This document shows positions 1 through 7,763 of a DNA stretch of 37,672 nt, in pieces. Source of the DNA: Microcaldota archaeon (GTDB taxonomy: Archaea; Micrarchaeota; Micrarchaeia; Norongarragalinales; UBA8480); contig JAHFHC010000006.1 of NCBI GenBank assembly GCA_023247085.1, positions 1 to 37,672 on the forward strand. The letters are read 5' to 3'. A program made the translations under genes and the position numbers. Position 1 is the first letter of the stretch. The number at the start of each line of letters is the position of its first letter. Below the pieces are notes generated by a model. It saw only the letters and a list, made by a program, of their open reading frames with translations, searched no databases and was not told where the DNA came from.

Positions 1-19
1 TTTCGTGTTTTTCACTCAT
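1..19 (-). CDS. Start of a gene cut by the left window edge
   Basis: An ATG at 19-17 on the minus strand opens a frame (M-S-E-K-H-E) that runs off the window. A GGTGA ribosome binding site at 36-32 lies 12 bases before it and contains the TGA stop codon of tyrS, so the two genes look translationally linked in one operon. Only six codons are visible, so no product can be named. Confidence 0.4.
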
Positions 20-31
20 TGTTTTAGAAAC

Positions 32-1114
32 TCACCTAGTTATATTGAAAGATTTAACTTCTTCGTATAATTTATTGGCAGTCTTGTCTTTTTCAAAATG
101 AGTTCGAATTGGCGCAATTAATTTATCTAAGTAAATTGCAGCAGTGTTTTTCAAATCCATTGGGTGCAATTTACCCGCTACAAAATCGGTTTCTAGTTCA
201 ATGTAAGAAGTGTAAGTGACTGTTCCACCGAATTTAACTGGCCGTTCAATTGTCACTTCTTTAAAGGCGCGAAAAACGATTTCTTTCATGTATTCAAGAA
301 TAGGGTTACCTTGAACAATTTTAGCAGGGCAATAAGCTCCACCGAGTTTTTTCTTAATCTCTTCAGTTGAATCATGCACAAAAATGCAAGAACTTGGTTT
401 TGATTTACTCATTTTAGCGTTTATTTCCGCGTCAATACCTGCTTCGTCGCTCGCAGATGCACTTGTAATTCCATCAAGCCCCAATAGCATTCGGTGGTGT
501 AATGCAACTGGCTTCTTCCATTTTAATTTGTCTGCAACTTCACGCGCTAACATATTTGCTTTACGTTGATCTAAACCCAACTGGCAAATATCAACATCAA
601 GTTGAAATACATCAGCCACTTGCATAGACGGGTAAAAAAGTTGGGCAACATGACTAGTTTCTTCGGCTCTGCCGGCAATTTGCAGTGCGCGTTTAGTGCG
701 GTTTTCAGTGTGGTGTTTAGCAACTAACAAAACTTTTTTCCAGTATTCACCATCATCAAAATGATCTTTATGCCACACTACTTCAATTTTATTTAAATCA
801 AGTCCAGCGGCTTTCCAAACTTCCAAAAAGTATTTGCTAACAACCCTAATATTGTCAAGGTCGCCGCCAAGTTTTTCATTTATCCACGCAAATGAATCTG
901 CAAGAAGGAGCTTGAATTTTACATTTGCTTTTAGTAAGTCTTTCAAAAGCAATGGGCGGTAAACCCCTACGGGCAAATGTGCAAGGCCAGAAGGTTCAAA
1001 ACCGTCATATGCCGTTGGCTTGCTTTTTGTTTCAAGTAAATCGCGCAACTCAGCTTCAGTAACGATTTCTTGACTAATTCCTTTTAATAATTGTAAACGA
1101 TTTTCTAAATCCAT
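32..1114 (-). CDS. tyrS: Tyrosyl-tRNA synthetase (archaeal/eukaryotic type)
   Basis: Charges tRNA-Tyr with tyrosine in the cytoplasm. At 360 aa it has the compact archaeal/eukaryotic form without the bacterial S4 tail. Visible class I signatures are AYDGFEPSG at residues 35-43, a HIGH-equivalent H-L-P-V-G at 46-50, the tyrosine-pocket region YPSMQVADVF at 161-170 and Q-L-G-L-D-Q-R-K at 178-185, and KMSKS at 234-238. The YCPA and HPMDLKN blocks near the C-terminus are typical of archaeal TyrRS. The HIGH motif is not the usual H-x-G-H; it resembles the H-I-A-Q-G form that I recall from plant and protist enzymes. An A/T box centred about 25 bases before the ATG suggests a leaderless mRNA. The stop overlaps the ribosome binding site of the next gene. 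Confidence 0.95.
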   Translation of the reverse strand: MDLENRLQLLKGISQEIVTEAELRDLLETKSKPTAYDGFEPSGLAHLPVGVYRPLLLKDLLKANVKFKLLLADSFAWINEKLGGDLDNIRVVSKYFLEVWKAAGLDLNKIEVVWHKDHFDDGEYWKKVLLVAKHHTENRTKRALQIAGRAEETSHVAQLFYPSMQVADVFQLDVDICQLGLDQRKANMLAREVADKLKWKKPVALHHRMLLGLDGITSASASDEAGIDAEINAKMSKSKPSSCIFVHDSTEEIKKKLGGAYCPAKIVQGNPILEYMKEIVFRAFKEVTIERPVKFGGTVTYTSYIELETDFVAGKLHPMDLKNTAAIYLDKLIAPIRTHFEKDKTANKLYEEVKSFNITR

Positions 1115-1135
1115 GCAAGTTTTAGCACTTAAGGG

Positions 1136-1143
1136 TATAAAAT
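1136..1143 (-). promoter_or_regulatory. TATA box of tyrS
   Basis: ATTTTATA on the minus strand is centred about 25 bases before the tyrS ATG at 1114. That is the archaeal TATA-to-start distance, so transcription should begin at or next to the start codon and the mRNA would be leaderless. No ribosome binding site lies in the gap. Confidence 0.6.
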
Positions 1144-1173
1144 CTCATACGGGGAGCCAACAATATTCGATAT

Positions 1174-1677
1174 TCAATTGACTAGCAGTTTTTCCATTAT
1201 AATAATTGGCTTTCCATCTAGAACTTTATCGCTTTTACCTTTTGATACAAAACCAAGAGAATCGTAAAGCGATATTGCAGGGGCATTATCTTCAGAAACA
1301 AGAAGAAAAACTGAAATACAATTGGACTTAATTGCTTCCAGAATTATGCGTTCAGCTAGTTTACGTGCAACTCCATTGCGGCGATGTTCTTCGAGAACCG
1401 CTATTCCCATTAATTTGCATTGATTATCTTTTAATTCAAAATCTGCAAACCCAATTATTCCACGATTGAATTCTGCAACTAAGTACTTTACATTTGTGCT
1501 TTCTAGCCTGCGTTTTATTTCTTCAGTTGAAAAATCTACATATGGAAAAAAACGCTTTGTCAAAACAGTTAAGGTATACAGATTAAGTTTGCTCGCTGGC
1601 CGAATAATCACTTCACGGTTGTTCGTGTTTGAATTAAACGGCATCTGCGCGATTTTGTCAATGAATTGGGATTCCAT
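1174..1677 (-). CDS. GNAT-family N-acetyltransferase
   Basis: Predicted acetyl-CoA dependent N-acetyltransferase of about 167 aa; the substrate is unknown. The GNAT core is clear: motif A is the strand K-L-M-G-I-A-V followed by the pyrophosphate-binding loop R-R-N-G-V-A, and motif B is the S-E-D-N-A-P-A-I-S-L-Y-D-S-L-G-F helix, where the Y-x-x-x-G-F pattern is the usual acetyltransferase hallmark. I place the start at ATG 1677; a TTG lies directly before it at 1680. The gene overlaps the end of the preceding PLD-like gene by about 20 bases and has a GAGGTG sequence at 1702-1697 inside that gene, about 19 bases upstream, which is rather far. It is the last gene of a three-gene minus-strand operon. 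RimI-like protein acetylation is possible, but nothing here fixes it. Confidence 0.85.
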   Translation of the reverse strand: MESQFIDKIAQMPFNSNTNNREVIIRPASKLNLYTLTVLTKRFFPYVDFSTEEIKRRLESTNVKYLVAEFNRGIIGFADFELKDNQCKLMGIAVLEEHRRNGVARKLAERIILEAIKSNCISVFLLVSEDNAPAISLYDSLGFVSKGKSDKVLDGKPIIIMEKLLVN

Positions 1678-2206
1678 CAATCCAATCAGAATAAAACACC
1701 TCTAAAAACCTAGCGGCTACGTCGCTACTGCGTAATTTGACACTTGCTTCTCGGTTTAAATTAAATGAATGATAAGTCCAGTTGTTGCTTCCGACGAAAA
1801 CAGTTTCATTATCAATAACAAGGAATTTAGCATGGACAAGTGAAAAACGCTTTGGGCTTAGCATAACTTGCACTCCTTTTGCTAAAAGTGTTTTTGCCAT
1901 TGGCACATTAGAAGAAATGGAAGAATCAAGAATAACTTTTACATCAACGCCGCGGGCATGCGCAGCTATTAGTTCATCGCGTAATATCGTTGAAGAAAAA
2001 GTGTACACTTCAAGTTCAAGTGAACTACGGCTACTTTGCACTAAATGCACAACAACTTCTTGGTTACCTGGAGAAAAAACGGGTTCAACATCCACTACAC
2101 CAACTTGCGCTGGTGGAACAAAAAAACTAGTATAAACAGGCGTGGTTAATGCAAGGGAAAAACCTAGTGCAATTCCTATTAACAAAACGACAAAATTTTG
2201 CTTCAT
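1658..2206 (-). CDS. Exported or membrane-anchored PLD-family protein (single HKD motif)
   Basis: A 182-aa member of the phospholipase D/nuclease superfamily. Residues 5-28 form a hydrophobic signal or anchor segment, so the catalytic domain probably lies outside the membrane. One HxK(x4)D motif is visible (H125, K127, D132), followed by G-S-N-N-W-T at 139-144. Single-HKD proteins of this size, such as the Nuc endonuclease, form homodimers with one shared active site. Nuclease activity on extracellular DNA is therefore possible, but a phosphodiesterase acting on lipid is not excluded. The ATG overlaps the stop of the upstream membrane-protein gene as ATGA, which indicates translational coupling. 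Confidence 0.88.
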   Translation of the reverse strand: MKQNFVVLLIGIALGFSLALTTPVYTSFFVPPAQVGVVDVEPVFSPGNQEVVVHLVQSSRSSLELEVYTFSSTILRDELIAAHARGVDVKVILDSSISSNVPMAKTLLAKGVQVMLSPKRFSLVHAKFLVIDNETVFVGSNNWTYHSFNLNREASVKLRSSDVAARFLEVFYSDWIDGIPIH

Positions 2207-3147
2207 TTTTTAGAGTCTTCTATCATTTTGCCGTAATCGATCTTTTTTATCGTTTCCCTTTTTTTATATATATAAACAGAAAAAACACCAAAAGCTAAAA
2301 CGGCTAATAAAATGTGTTCCCATGAAAAATTGACGTTATAGCCAAGTAAATGCGCGGTTAGTAACGTTGGTGCAACTGTTTTTACGCCCGTTGTCTGCGA
2401 TTCTAGCAGGCTGAGTTGTTTTGCGGAGTTTTCAATTGATTTAGACGCGTTTTCAAAGTTATACGCTGCCGCTTGAGCCGTGGTTTCTTTTAACAATTGT
2501 TCAACGTCAGATATATTTTTTGCAAGGTGGCCATTTGACCCGCCAATGCGTTTCTTTAGCGCGTCTATGCGAGCGGTAAGCGCCTGAATAGTAAGCGAAA
2601 CATTTTGAAATTGTTGTTCAAACGAATCAAAAACAATAGGTTGTAAGCTTGCGTTGACAATTACTTTATCTGAATAAGGATAGCCCGTCTGCGGTGCGTT
2701 GAATTTTACAATAAAGGACTTAGTTGTAATTGATGCTGGGGAACACGAATTGTTTACTACTATGCAAGTTAAAGAAAAGCGAACAACTTTAGTTAATTCA
2801 CTGCCTTTACTCTCGTCGAATGCAAAAGAAGAATTTTCACCTAATAAAGTAGATATTTTGACAAATGCGGTTACATTAGAACTAGCTGAAGATAAGTCAC
2901 TAATTCCTGAATGAGGAAGTGCGAATGAAATTGATATATTTCGCTCATACTGATAGCCTGGAAGCACTTTGTCAAAATTAAGGTCACCATCGATTGAAAT
3001 AAGTGAAGTAGTTAAAGAAGCAGCTACGTCGGTTGTTTTAACATCTTGGAACTCCGCGTTAGCTAAATTTCCAAACATAAATACGAGTACACCAATGAAA
3101 AGTACATAAATGATAAATTCTCTCAACTGGACGTGCGAAATAGCCAT
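2203..3147 (-). CDS. Exported membrane protein of unknown function
   Basis: About 314 aa. A hydrophobic N-terminal segment (residues about 10-31, ending L-A-N-A) looks like a signal peptide. It is followed by a beta-rich extracellular region with many N-x-S/T sites and a likely disulphide pair (a C-x(8)-C spacing in the middle), a helical segment of about 70 residues with coiled-coil-like heptads, and a C-terminal membrane span followed by K-K-R. The expected topology is therefore outside, with a short cytoplasmic tail. I chose ATG 3147 because a TATA box lies 27 bases before it; the upstream TTG at 3165 would sit too close to the promoter. First gene of the operon with the PLD-like and GNAT genes. 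I do not recognise the family. Confidence 0.8.
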   Translation of the reverse strand: MAISHVQLREFIIYVLFIGVLVFMFGNLANAEFQDVKTTDVAASLTTSLISIDGDLNFDKVLPGYQYERNISISFALPHSGISDLSSASSNVTAFVKISTLLGENSSFAFDESKGSELTKVVRFSLTCIVVNNSCSPASITTKSFIVKFNAPQTGYPYSDKVIVNASLQPIVFDSFEQQFQNVSLTIQALTARIDALKKRIGGSNGHLAKNISDVEQLLKETTAQAAAYNFENASKSIENSAKQLSLLESQTTGVKTVAPTLLTAHLLGYNVNFSWEHILLAVLAFGVFSVYIYKKRETIKKIDYGKMIEDSKK

Positions 3148-3170
3148 AGCTAATACAAAAAGCAATTCAG

Positions 3171-3178
3171 TATAAAAG
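3171..3178 (-). promoter_or_regulatory. TATA box of the membrane protein-PLD-GNAT operon
   Basis: CTTTTATA on the minus strand, centred 27 bases before ATG 3147, predicts a leaderless transcript and decides the start of the first gene. Confidence 0.55.
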
Positions 3179-3233
3179 CTTATAGCAATTTCCTAAGAAA
3201 TTCACATAATCTCGGCGAATAATCTCAAAGCAC

Positions 3234-3737
3234 CTAACCAACTCGTCTTTTACTAGCCAAACGAAGTTTAAGCGCACCTTGAAAACGCGCAGCGGGTGCA
3301 CCGGTTCTTAATTGAAGTACCCTGCCCGCACCAACCAACGGCACCCTATGGTTTGAAGTAAGTTGAAATTGAGTTGTAAAACGCTTTACAGCTGAGCCGC
3401 GTAACCTATGTTGTTCTGCTAAGCGCGCTTTAAGTTTTTCAGCAACTCTCGCTGGTTCAGGACTAGGAACAAATCTAGCTTCTGATAGTTTATCTTGCCT
3501 GCCTCTTGAGTTAATATCAGCGCCGCCATTGCGCACGCTATTAATTGCAACTAGTTTAATAAAATGCCGAGCTGCTGATTCCCATTGAGTGGCTCGACCT
3601 ATTTCATTTAGTTGTAAAGGAGTGGTTATAGCTCCACCAATAACTGGTAAAAAACCCAACCAAAGCGACGGGTTTTCTTGTTCTATTTGAGCTGGAGTTT
3701 TTTTAACTTGGTTAACTCCTGGAAATAATTGACCCAT
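3234..3737 (-). CDS. Hypothetical basic protein
   Basis: 167 aa, not recognised. A weakly hydrophobic stretch (L-W-L-G-F-L-P-V-I-G-G-A) lies near residues 26-37. The second half is strongly basic and rich in Arg/Lys and Ala, ending K-R-R-V-G, which could suggest nucleic-acid or membrane-surface contact. Evidence that it is a gene: a clean ATG, an A/T box (ATTTATAA, 3770-3763 on the minus strand) about 27-29 bases upstream, and divergent placement from the DNA ligase gene. The composition is compatible with coding but no motif supports a function. Confidence 0.6.
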   Translation of the reverse strand: MGQLFPGVNQVKKTPAQIEQENPSLWLGFLPVIGGAITTPLQLNEIGRATQWESAARHFIKLVAINSVRNGGADINSRGRQDKLSEARFVPSPEPARVAEKLKARLAEQHRLRGSAVKRFTTQFQLTSNHRVPLVGAGRVLQLRTGAPAARFQGALKLRLASKRRVG

Positions 3738-3815
3738 AAGTATGTTAGTGATATTTCTACGCTTATAAATCTATTCGGCCTTATTATAGCTTATAGGTTA
3801 AAGGCAAAATAATTC
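3738..3815. promoter_or_regulatory. Divergent promoter region between the hypothetical gene and DNA ligase
   Basis: This 78-base gap holds TTATAAAT at 3763-3770, placed correctly for the minus-strand gene, and TTATTATA at 3781-3788, placed correctly for a very short leader before the ligase ATG at 3816. No obvious operator or ribosome binding site is seen. Confidence 0.5.
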
Positions 3816-5573
3816 ATGAAATTTTCCAAAGTTTGTACTGTATTCGACGCAATGGAAGTTACTAGTTCACGCTTAGCTTTAGCCGACTTGCTTGCTAAGT
3901 TATTTGAAGAAACTGACAAAAACGAAATTAAAAAGTTAGTATATCTTTGTCAAGGCGTTGTTTTACCCCCGCATAGCGGTATTGATTTAGGGATGGGAGA
4001 AAAGTACGCTGAACAAGCGATTTCAATTGCTTCAGGCGCAAAAGTTGAAGAAGTTGAAAAATTGTACAGGAAAACCGGGGATTTAGGCGATGCAGCAGAA
4101 CAGTTACTTGCAAAACGCACACAAACAAGCTTATCTCAAAATGAATTAACAATTGCAAAAGTATACAATAATTTTTATAAAATCGCAACAATAAGCGGCC
4201 AAGGTAGCCAAGAAACTAAAATAAAGTTATTAGCTGAATTACTCGTAAATTCTAATGGCAGCGAGTCAAAAACAATCATTAGGTTCGTAACTGGAAAACT
4301 CCGGCTAGGAATAGCAGAACCAACAATTCTTGACGCGCTTTCAGTTATGAAAACAGGTACAAAAGAATTACGCGTTGCTTTAGATCGCGCATACAATTTA
4401 ACTGCCGACTTGGGGCTTATTGCAGAATTATTCTACACCAAAGGACTCACGGGCATTGAAACAATCGCTCCAACGCCATTTAACCCAATTCGCCCGGCAT
4501 TAGCTGAACGTTTGCCGGACGCAGCTGCAATAGTTGAAAAACTTGGGCAATGCAGCGTAGAGGCAAAATACGACGGGTTTCGCTTGCAATGCCACAAACA
4601 AGGGAATAAAGTAACAATATATTCACGAAAACAAGAGCCAATGACGCACATGTTTCCAGATTTAGTAAAAGCAATAACCGAACAAATCAATGCTAAAAGC
4701 ATTATTTTTGAAGGTGAAGCAATTGCATTTGACGAAGATACACAAAGCTTTTTACCATTTCAAACAACGATTACACGTAAGCGTAAACACAATGTAAAAC
4801 AAAAAGCTAAAGAGATTCCACTGGTGCTATTTGCATTTGAACTACTTTACGCTAACGGCGTTGACTACACTCAAAAACCATTTTTAGAAAGAAGAAAAGC
4901 ATTACAAGATTTGCTAAAACCAGGAAAAATAATTCAATTATCAAAAACTATAACAATTGACAAAGCCGGGCAACTACAAGAGTTTTTTGATGAATGCGTT
5001 GCAAATGGGCTAGAGGGAATAATTGCAAAAGATCAAAACGCGCCGTACGTAGCAGGTAGCAGAAAATTTGCGTGGATAAAACTTAAACGTTCATACCAAG
5101 GAAATTTAGCAGACACAATAGATGCAGTAGTCATTGGATTTTACCGTGGAAAAGGCAAGCGAACAGAATTTGGATTTGGCGGGCTACTTACGGCAATATA
5201 CGATGACGAAAATCAAGTGTTCAAAACAATTGCTAAAGTTGGAACAGGGTTTACGGAAGAACAGCTCCAATGGTTTAACGATACGCTCTCACACATATCA
5301 GTAAAAGAAAAGCCACGAAATGTTGATAGTTTAATTGAGCCAGATATTTGGGTAACCCCTAGGCTGGTTGTTACATTAACTGCAGATGAATTAACTAAAT
5401 CACCAACACACACTTGCGCGCGGAAAGAAAGTGAAGGACTTGCGTTGCGTTTTCCTCGTTTAACGCAAATACGCGAAGATAAAAACGCAATTGACGCAAC
5501 AACTGAAAGAGAAGTAATTGAATTATTCAAAATGAGTATAAAGCAAAAGCTTTATGGCGCCGACACAAACTAA
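3816..5573 (+). CDS. lig: ATP-dependent DNA ligase (archaeal LigI type)
   Basis: Seals nicks in duplex DNA in replication (Okazaki joining) and repair. The 585-aa length suits archaeal/eukaryotic LigI-like enzymes. An alpha-helical DNA-binding domain occupies about residues 1-210. The adenylation domain carries motif I K-Y-D-G-F-R with the nucleophilic lysine at 251, motif III F-E-G-E-A-I-A, motif IV E-G-I-I-A-K-D and motif V W-I-K-L-K. The OB-fold domain ends with the motif VI region L-R-F-P-R-L-T-Q-I-R. All parts of the catalytic core are present. It is transcribed alone or leads the following small genes; a promoter-like A/T box sits in the upstream gap. Confidence 0.96.
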   Translation: MKFSKVCTVFDAMEVTSSRLALADLLAKLFEETDKNEIKKLVYLCQGVVLPPHSGIDLGMGEKYAEQAISIASGAKVEEVEKLYRKTGDLGDAAEQLLAKRTQTSLSQNELTIAKVYNNFYKIATISGQGSQETKIKLLAELLVNSNGSESKTIIRFVTGKLRLGIAEPTILDALSVMKTGTKELRVALDRAYNLTADLGLIAELFYTKGLTGIETIAPTPFNPIRPALAERLPDAAAIVEKLGQCSVEAKYDGFRLQCHKQGNKVTIYSRKQEPMTHMFPDLVKAITEQINAKSIIFEGEAIAFDEDTQSFLPFQTTITRKRKHNVKQKAKEIPLVLFAFELLYANGVDYTQKPFLERRKALQDLLKPGKIIQLSKTITIDKAGQLQEFFDECVANGLEGIIAKDQNAPYVAGSRKFAWIKLKRSYQGNLADTIDAVVIGFYRGKGKRTEFGFGGLLTAIYDDENQVFKTIAKVGTGFTEEQLQWFNDTLSHISVKEKPRNVDSLIEPDIWVTPRLVVTLTADELTKSPTHTCARKESEGLALRFPRLTQIREDKNAIDATTEREVIELFKMSIKQKLYGADTN

Positions 5574-5627
5574 GCGTTTATTCTGGTTCAAAAATAAAAA
5601 AACAAGTTAAATTGGAGATGTTTAAAC

Positions 5628-6125
5628 ATGCACGAGACATTAGAAAACATACAAAACCATGTACGCAGCCACGTTGGAAAAATAACTGGAAAAGAATTTC
5701 AACCAGCATTGGGCATGCTAAAAGAAGAATTCCAGAAAAACGCTGCGATTACACCTGAAGAAAAACCGGCTTTTGACTTATTTTTTGAAAAACTAAGGTA
5801 TAAAGATAATGGAAAAGGCGCATATCCGGGATTAGCTTTTCTCCTTGCTGCGCTTGAATTTAAAAAAGTGAATAAAAAAGAAACCCTGCAAAAAATGGAG
5901 GAATTTGCCAAAAATATTGTTAAGGAATTAACGCCAAGAATGTGGGAAAACAGCGAACTAGTGTTAAACCCACTGCAAAAAATTGTAAACGCATGTAGGG
6001 ATTCAACCAGTTTCCTTAATCCGCGTATAGCAAAAACGTATGAATACGAAATAAAAGCAAGTTTATTAACTAGCCAAGAGAAAGAAATATTACTCGCTGC
6101 TATAAACGAAATAAGCGGAAAATAA
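5628..6125 (+). CDS. Hypothetical helical protein, tandem copy 1
   Basis: 165 aa, soluble, mostly alpha-helical and charged; no known motif. A GGAG ribosome binding site at 5614-5617 lies 10 bases before the ATG. It looks distantly related to the next gene: both have an R-[YF]-x-x-N-G block followed by a Leu/Ala-rich helix, then a Lys/Glu-rich helix ending in A-x-x-I, at the same spacing. It sits between DNA ligase and pth2, which says little about its role. Confidence 0.75.
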   Translation: MHETLENIQNHVRSHVGKITGKEFQPALGMLKEEFQKNAAITPEEKPAFDLFFEKLRYKDNGKGAYPGLAFLLAALEFKKVNKKETLQKMEEFAKNIVKELTPRMWENSELVLNPLQKIVNACRDSTSFLNPRIAKTYEYEIKASLLTSQEKEILLAAINEISGK

Positions 6126-6141
6126 AAAAAAGTTGAAAAAC

Positions 6142-6639
6142 ATGAGAGCATTTATAAGAGAAATTAGCGCCTTGGCAGCTAGAGTTCCACCCGCAAACCA
6201 ATTTCCACATTATAGAGAAGCACATGAAATCACTTCTAGGGCAATAATAAGGGAATTAACAAGAAAACGAATTGGCAAAGCTCAAATTACAGCAGCAGAA
6301 GAAGTACTTAAAAAAACTAGATTTGATGAAAATGGGCGTATACCAATACATGAAGCGGAAATGTATTTAATTGGTTTAAGAGTAAAAGAAGCAGGACACG
6401 AAAAAGTATTTGCGCGTATAGAACAAGCTGCGCTAAAAATCTCAGAAATATTATATCGCAAAAAAGTAATGGGAGCCGTATCCTGTAATCCCCCGATTAA
6501 TATACATGCGCAAATGCAGAATATTCGCGCAGTTTTAGAAGGAGAAGAACCAGGCTTACCGGAAATAGTTGAAGGCAGTCCTTTATCCCCTGAGGATAAG
6601 AAAAAACTTTTAGATTACTATCACGCTGGAGTGAAATAA
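6142..6639 (+). CDS. Hypothetical helical protein, tandem copy 2
   Basis: About 165 aa, helical, basic N-terminal half; not recognised. I use ATG 6142 rather than TTG 6133; neither has a clear ribosome binding site. Since the previous gene stops at 6125, translation may depend on coupling. Its block R-F-D-E-N-G-R followed by a helix of the same length matches R-Y-K-D-N-G-K in the previous gene, so the two are probably diverged tandem duplicates. The pth2 start follows after a 5-base gap, which suggests one operon of three genes. Confidence 0.72.
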   Translation: MRAFIREISALAARVPPANQFPHYREAHEITSRAIIRELTRKRIGKAQITAAEEVLKKTRFDENGRIPIHEAEMYLIGLRVKEAGHEKVFARIEQAALKISEILYRKKVMGAVSCNPPINIHAQMQNIRAVLEGEEPGLPEIVEGSPLSPEDKKKLLDYYHAGVK

Positions 6640-6644
6640 ACCAC

Positions 6645-6986
6645 ATGTACAAACAAGCGATTATAATTCGAAACGATTTGCAAATGGGAAAAGGAAAAAT
6701 CGCGGCTCAAGCTTCACATGCTAGTTTACAATCGTATTTGAAAACAGATGAAGAAACGCGAGACGAATGGGAAGCAGAAGGAATGAAAAAAATTACTTTA
6801 AAAGTAAATAGTGAAAAAGAACTTTTTGAAATTTTTAATGCTGCAAAAAAACGGAAATTACCAGCGGCGCTTATTCATGATGCAGGCCAAACGCAAGTTG
6901 AACCTGGAACAGTAACTTCAGTTGCAATTGGTCCAGCTGATGAAGACGAAATTGATGTAATTACTGGAAAACTAAAACTACTCTAA
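6645..6986 (+). CDS. pth2: Peptidyl-tRNA hydrolase, Pth2 family
   Basis: Cleaves peptidyl-tRNA released from stalled ribosomes, freeing tRNA. The 113-aa length is normal for Pth2, the archaeal/eukaryotic form unrelated to bacterial Pth. Signatures are R-N-D-L-x-M-G-K-G-K-I-A-A-Q-A-S-H-A at residues 9-26 and A-G-Q-T-Q-V-E-P-G-T-V-T-S-V-A-I-G-P in the second half, which hold the conserved Lys, His, Asp and Thr of the active site. It directly follows two small helical genes and faces two small minus-strand genes tail to tail. Confidence 0.95.
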   Translation: MYKQAIIIRNDLQMGKGKIAAQASHASLQSYLKTDEETRDEWEAEGMKKITLKVNSEKELFEIFNAAKKRKLPAALIHDAGQTQVEPGTVTSVAIGPADEDEIDVITGKLKLL

Positions 6987-7035
6987 TACACGCAGGATTA
7001 GAGCATAATAATTAAAAAAACGAAAAATAGTTTAC

Positions 7036-7269
7036 TTATCTTTTCATTTGTGGCTTGTTGCGATTTGCCTTGTGAAACTGCTTGTATTTATGATTTTTTC
7101 CACGCAATGCTGCTTTAATTTCAGATAATTTAACAAGCAAATTAGCAGGCGCATTTTTTCCAGCGCGCACAAAACTTCCAATTGACGCAGTTACATCGTT
7201 CAGCATGTCACTAAGTTGATCACGCGTAAAAAGCTTGAGTTTTTTTACTTCTGCACTTTTTTTACTCAT
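7036..7269 (-). CDS. Small basic hypothetical protein
   Basis: 77 aa, very lysine-rich, ending N-K-P-Q-M-K-R. It begins 35 bases after the stop of the ribbon-helix-helix-like gene on the same strand, so the two are likely co-transcribed. A degenerate GGTAGTGA lies about 7-14 bases before the ATG. The charge suggests nucleic-acid binding; no family recognised. Confidence 0.6.
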   Translation of the reverse strand: MSKKSAEVKKLKLFTRDQLSDMLNDVTASIGSFVRAGKNAPANLLVKLSEIKAALRGKNHKYKQFHKANRNKPQMKR

Positions 7270-7304
7270 TTTAATTCACTACCGTTCTTGTTTTTTTCTA
7301 TCTT

Positions 7305-7490
7305 TTATTTCTTTTTTCCGTTTGTACCTTCTACTGGTGCGCCGTGTTCTTTTTCATATGCTTCAATGTCTCGGCGAATTAATTCACGCACATAATCTTG
7401 AATAGATGGAAATTTGCGTTTGCTAGTTGCATAATCGCCGAGTGCCCAATCAGTAGGGATCGTAACTAGAAAAGACTCGGAATCCGCCAT
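7305..7490 (-). CDS. Small ribbon-helix-helix-like protein
   Basis: 61 aa. The layout is a short beta strand (F-L-V-T-I-P), a first helix, then S-I-Q-D-Y-V-R-E-L-I-R-R-D-I-E, which matches the second helix of CopG/Arc-type ribbon-helix-helix DNA-binding proteins (usual form S-x-x-E-[YF]-[IV]-R-x-[LA]-[IL]-R). It ends in a Lys/Gly tail. No toxin gene lies next to it, so it may be a free-standing regulator; the basic 77-aa gene downstream is the only partner. An A/T-rich box about 26 bases before the ATG fits a leaderless start. Confidence 0.65.
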   Translation of the reverse strand: MADSESFLVTIPTDWALGDYATSKRKFPSIQDYVRELIRRDIEAYEKEHGAPVEGTNGKKK

Positions 7491-7580
7491 TTTTTTACTT
7501 TCAACTCATATTTTTTAACGGGACAGCAAAACGTGCTACAAAACTTTTTAAAATCTTTTGCAAAAAAAGCCCCAGAAATT

Positions 7581-7604
7581 GTTTATATGAATTCATATAT
7601 AAAC
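7581..7604. promoter_or_regulatory. A/T-rich dyad with EcoRI-like centre upstream of ftsZ
   Basis: GTTTATATGAATTCATATATAAAC is a near-perfect inverted repeat; the inner 16 bases (TATATGAATTCATATA) are a perfect palindrome and the outer GTTTA/TAAAC arms match after a two-base insertion. It lies between the divergent small gene at 7490 and ftsZ at 7764. It could be a regulator site or two overlapping TATA boxes facing opposite ways. Confidence 0.35.
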
Positions 7605-7696
7605 CTATTGGCGCTCGGACGAACCACCTCACTTCCACTTTTTCTAGTGAAAAAAGAGAAAATTTCAATCAAAAACGGGAGAAAAAAGGCGAAAGA

Positions 7697-7756
7697 TTTA
7701 TATATAAATGCACCTTGGCTATATACAAGTTAAAATTTTTCAAAAAAGGAGTGGAT
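7697..7756 (+). promoter_or_regulatory. Promoter and ribosome binding site of the first ftsZ
   Basis: TTTATATATAAAT at 7697-7709 is a strong TATA box; transcription is expected near 7729, giving a leader of about 35 bases. GGAGTGGAT at 7748-7756, close to the ideal GGAGGTGAT, sits 7 bases before ATG 7764. Unlike most first genes here, this one therefore has a proper leader, which suits a highly translated division protein. Confidence 0.65.
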
Positions 7757-7763
7757 AATTCAC

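Noticed and set aside
3148-3165. TTG start six codons upstream for the membrane protein
   Set aside because: It lies only about 9 bases from the TATA-box centre, upstream of the expected transcription start.
7533-7733. 66-aa frame on the plus strand upstream of ftsZ
   Set aside because: It runs through the A/T-rich dyad and the ftsZ TATA box, has no ribosome binding site, and its composition looks like non-coding DNA.
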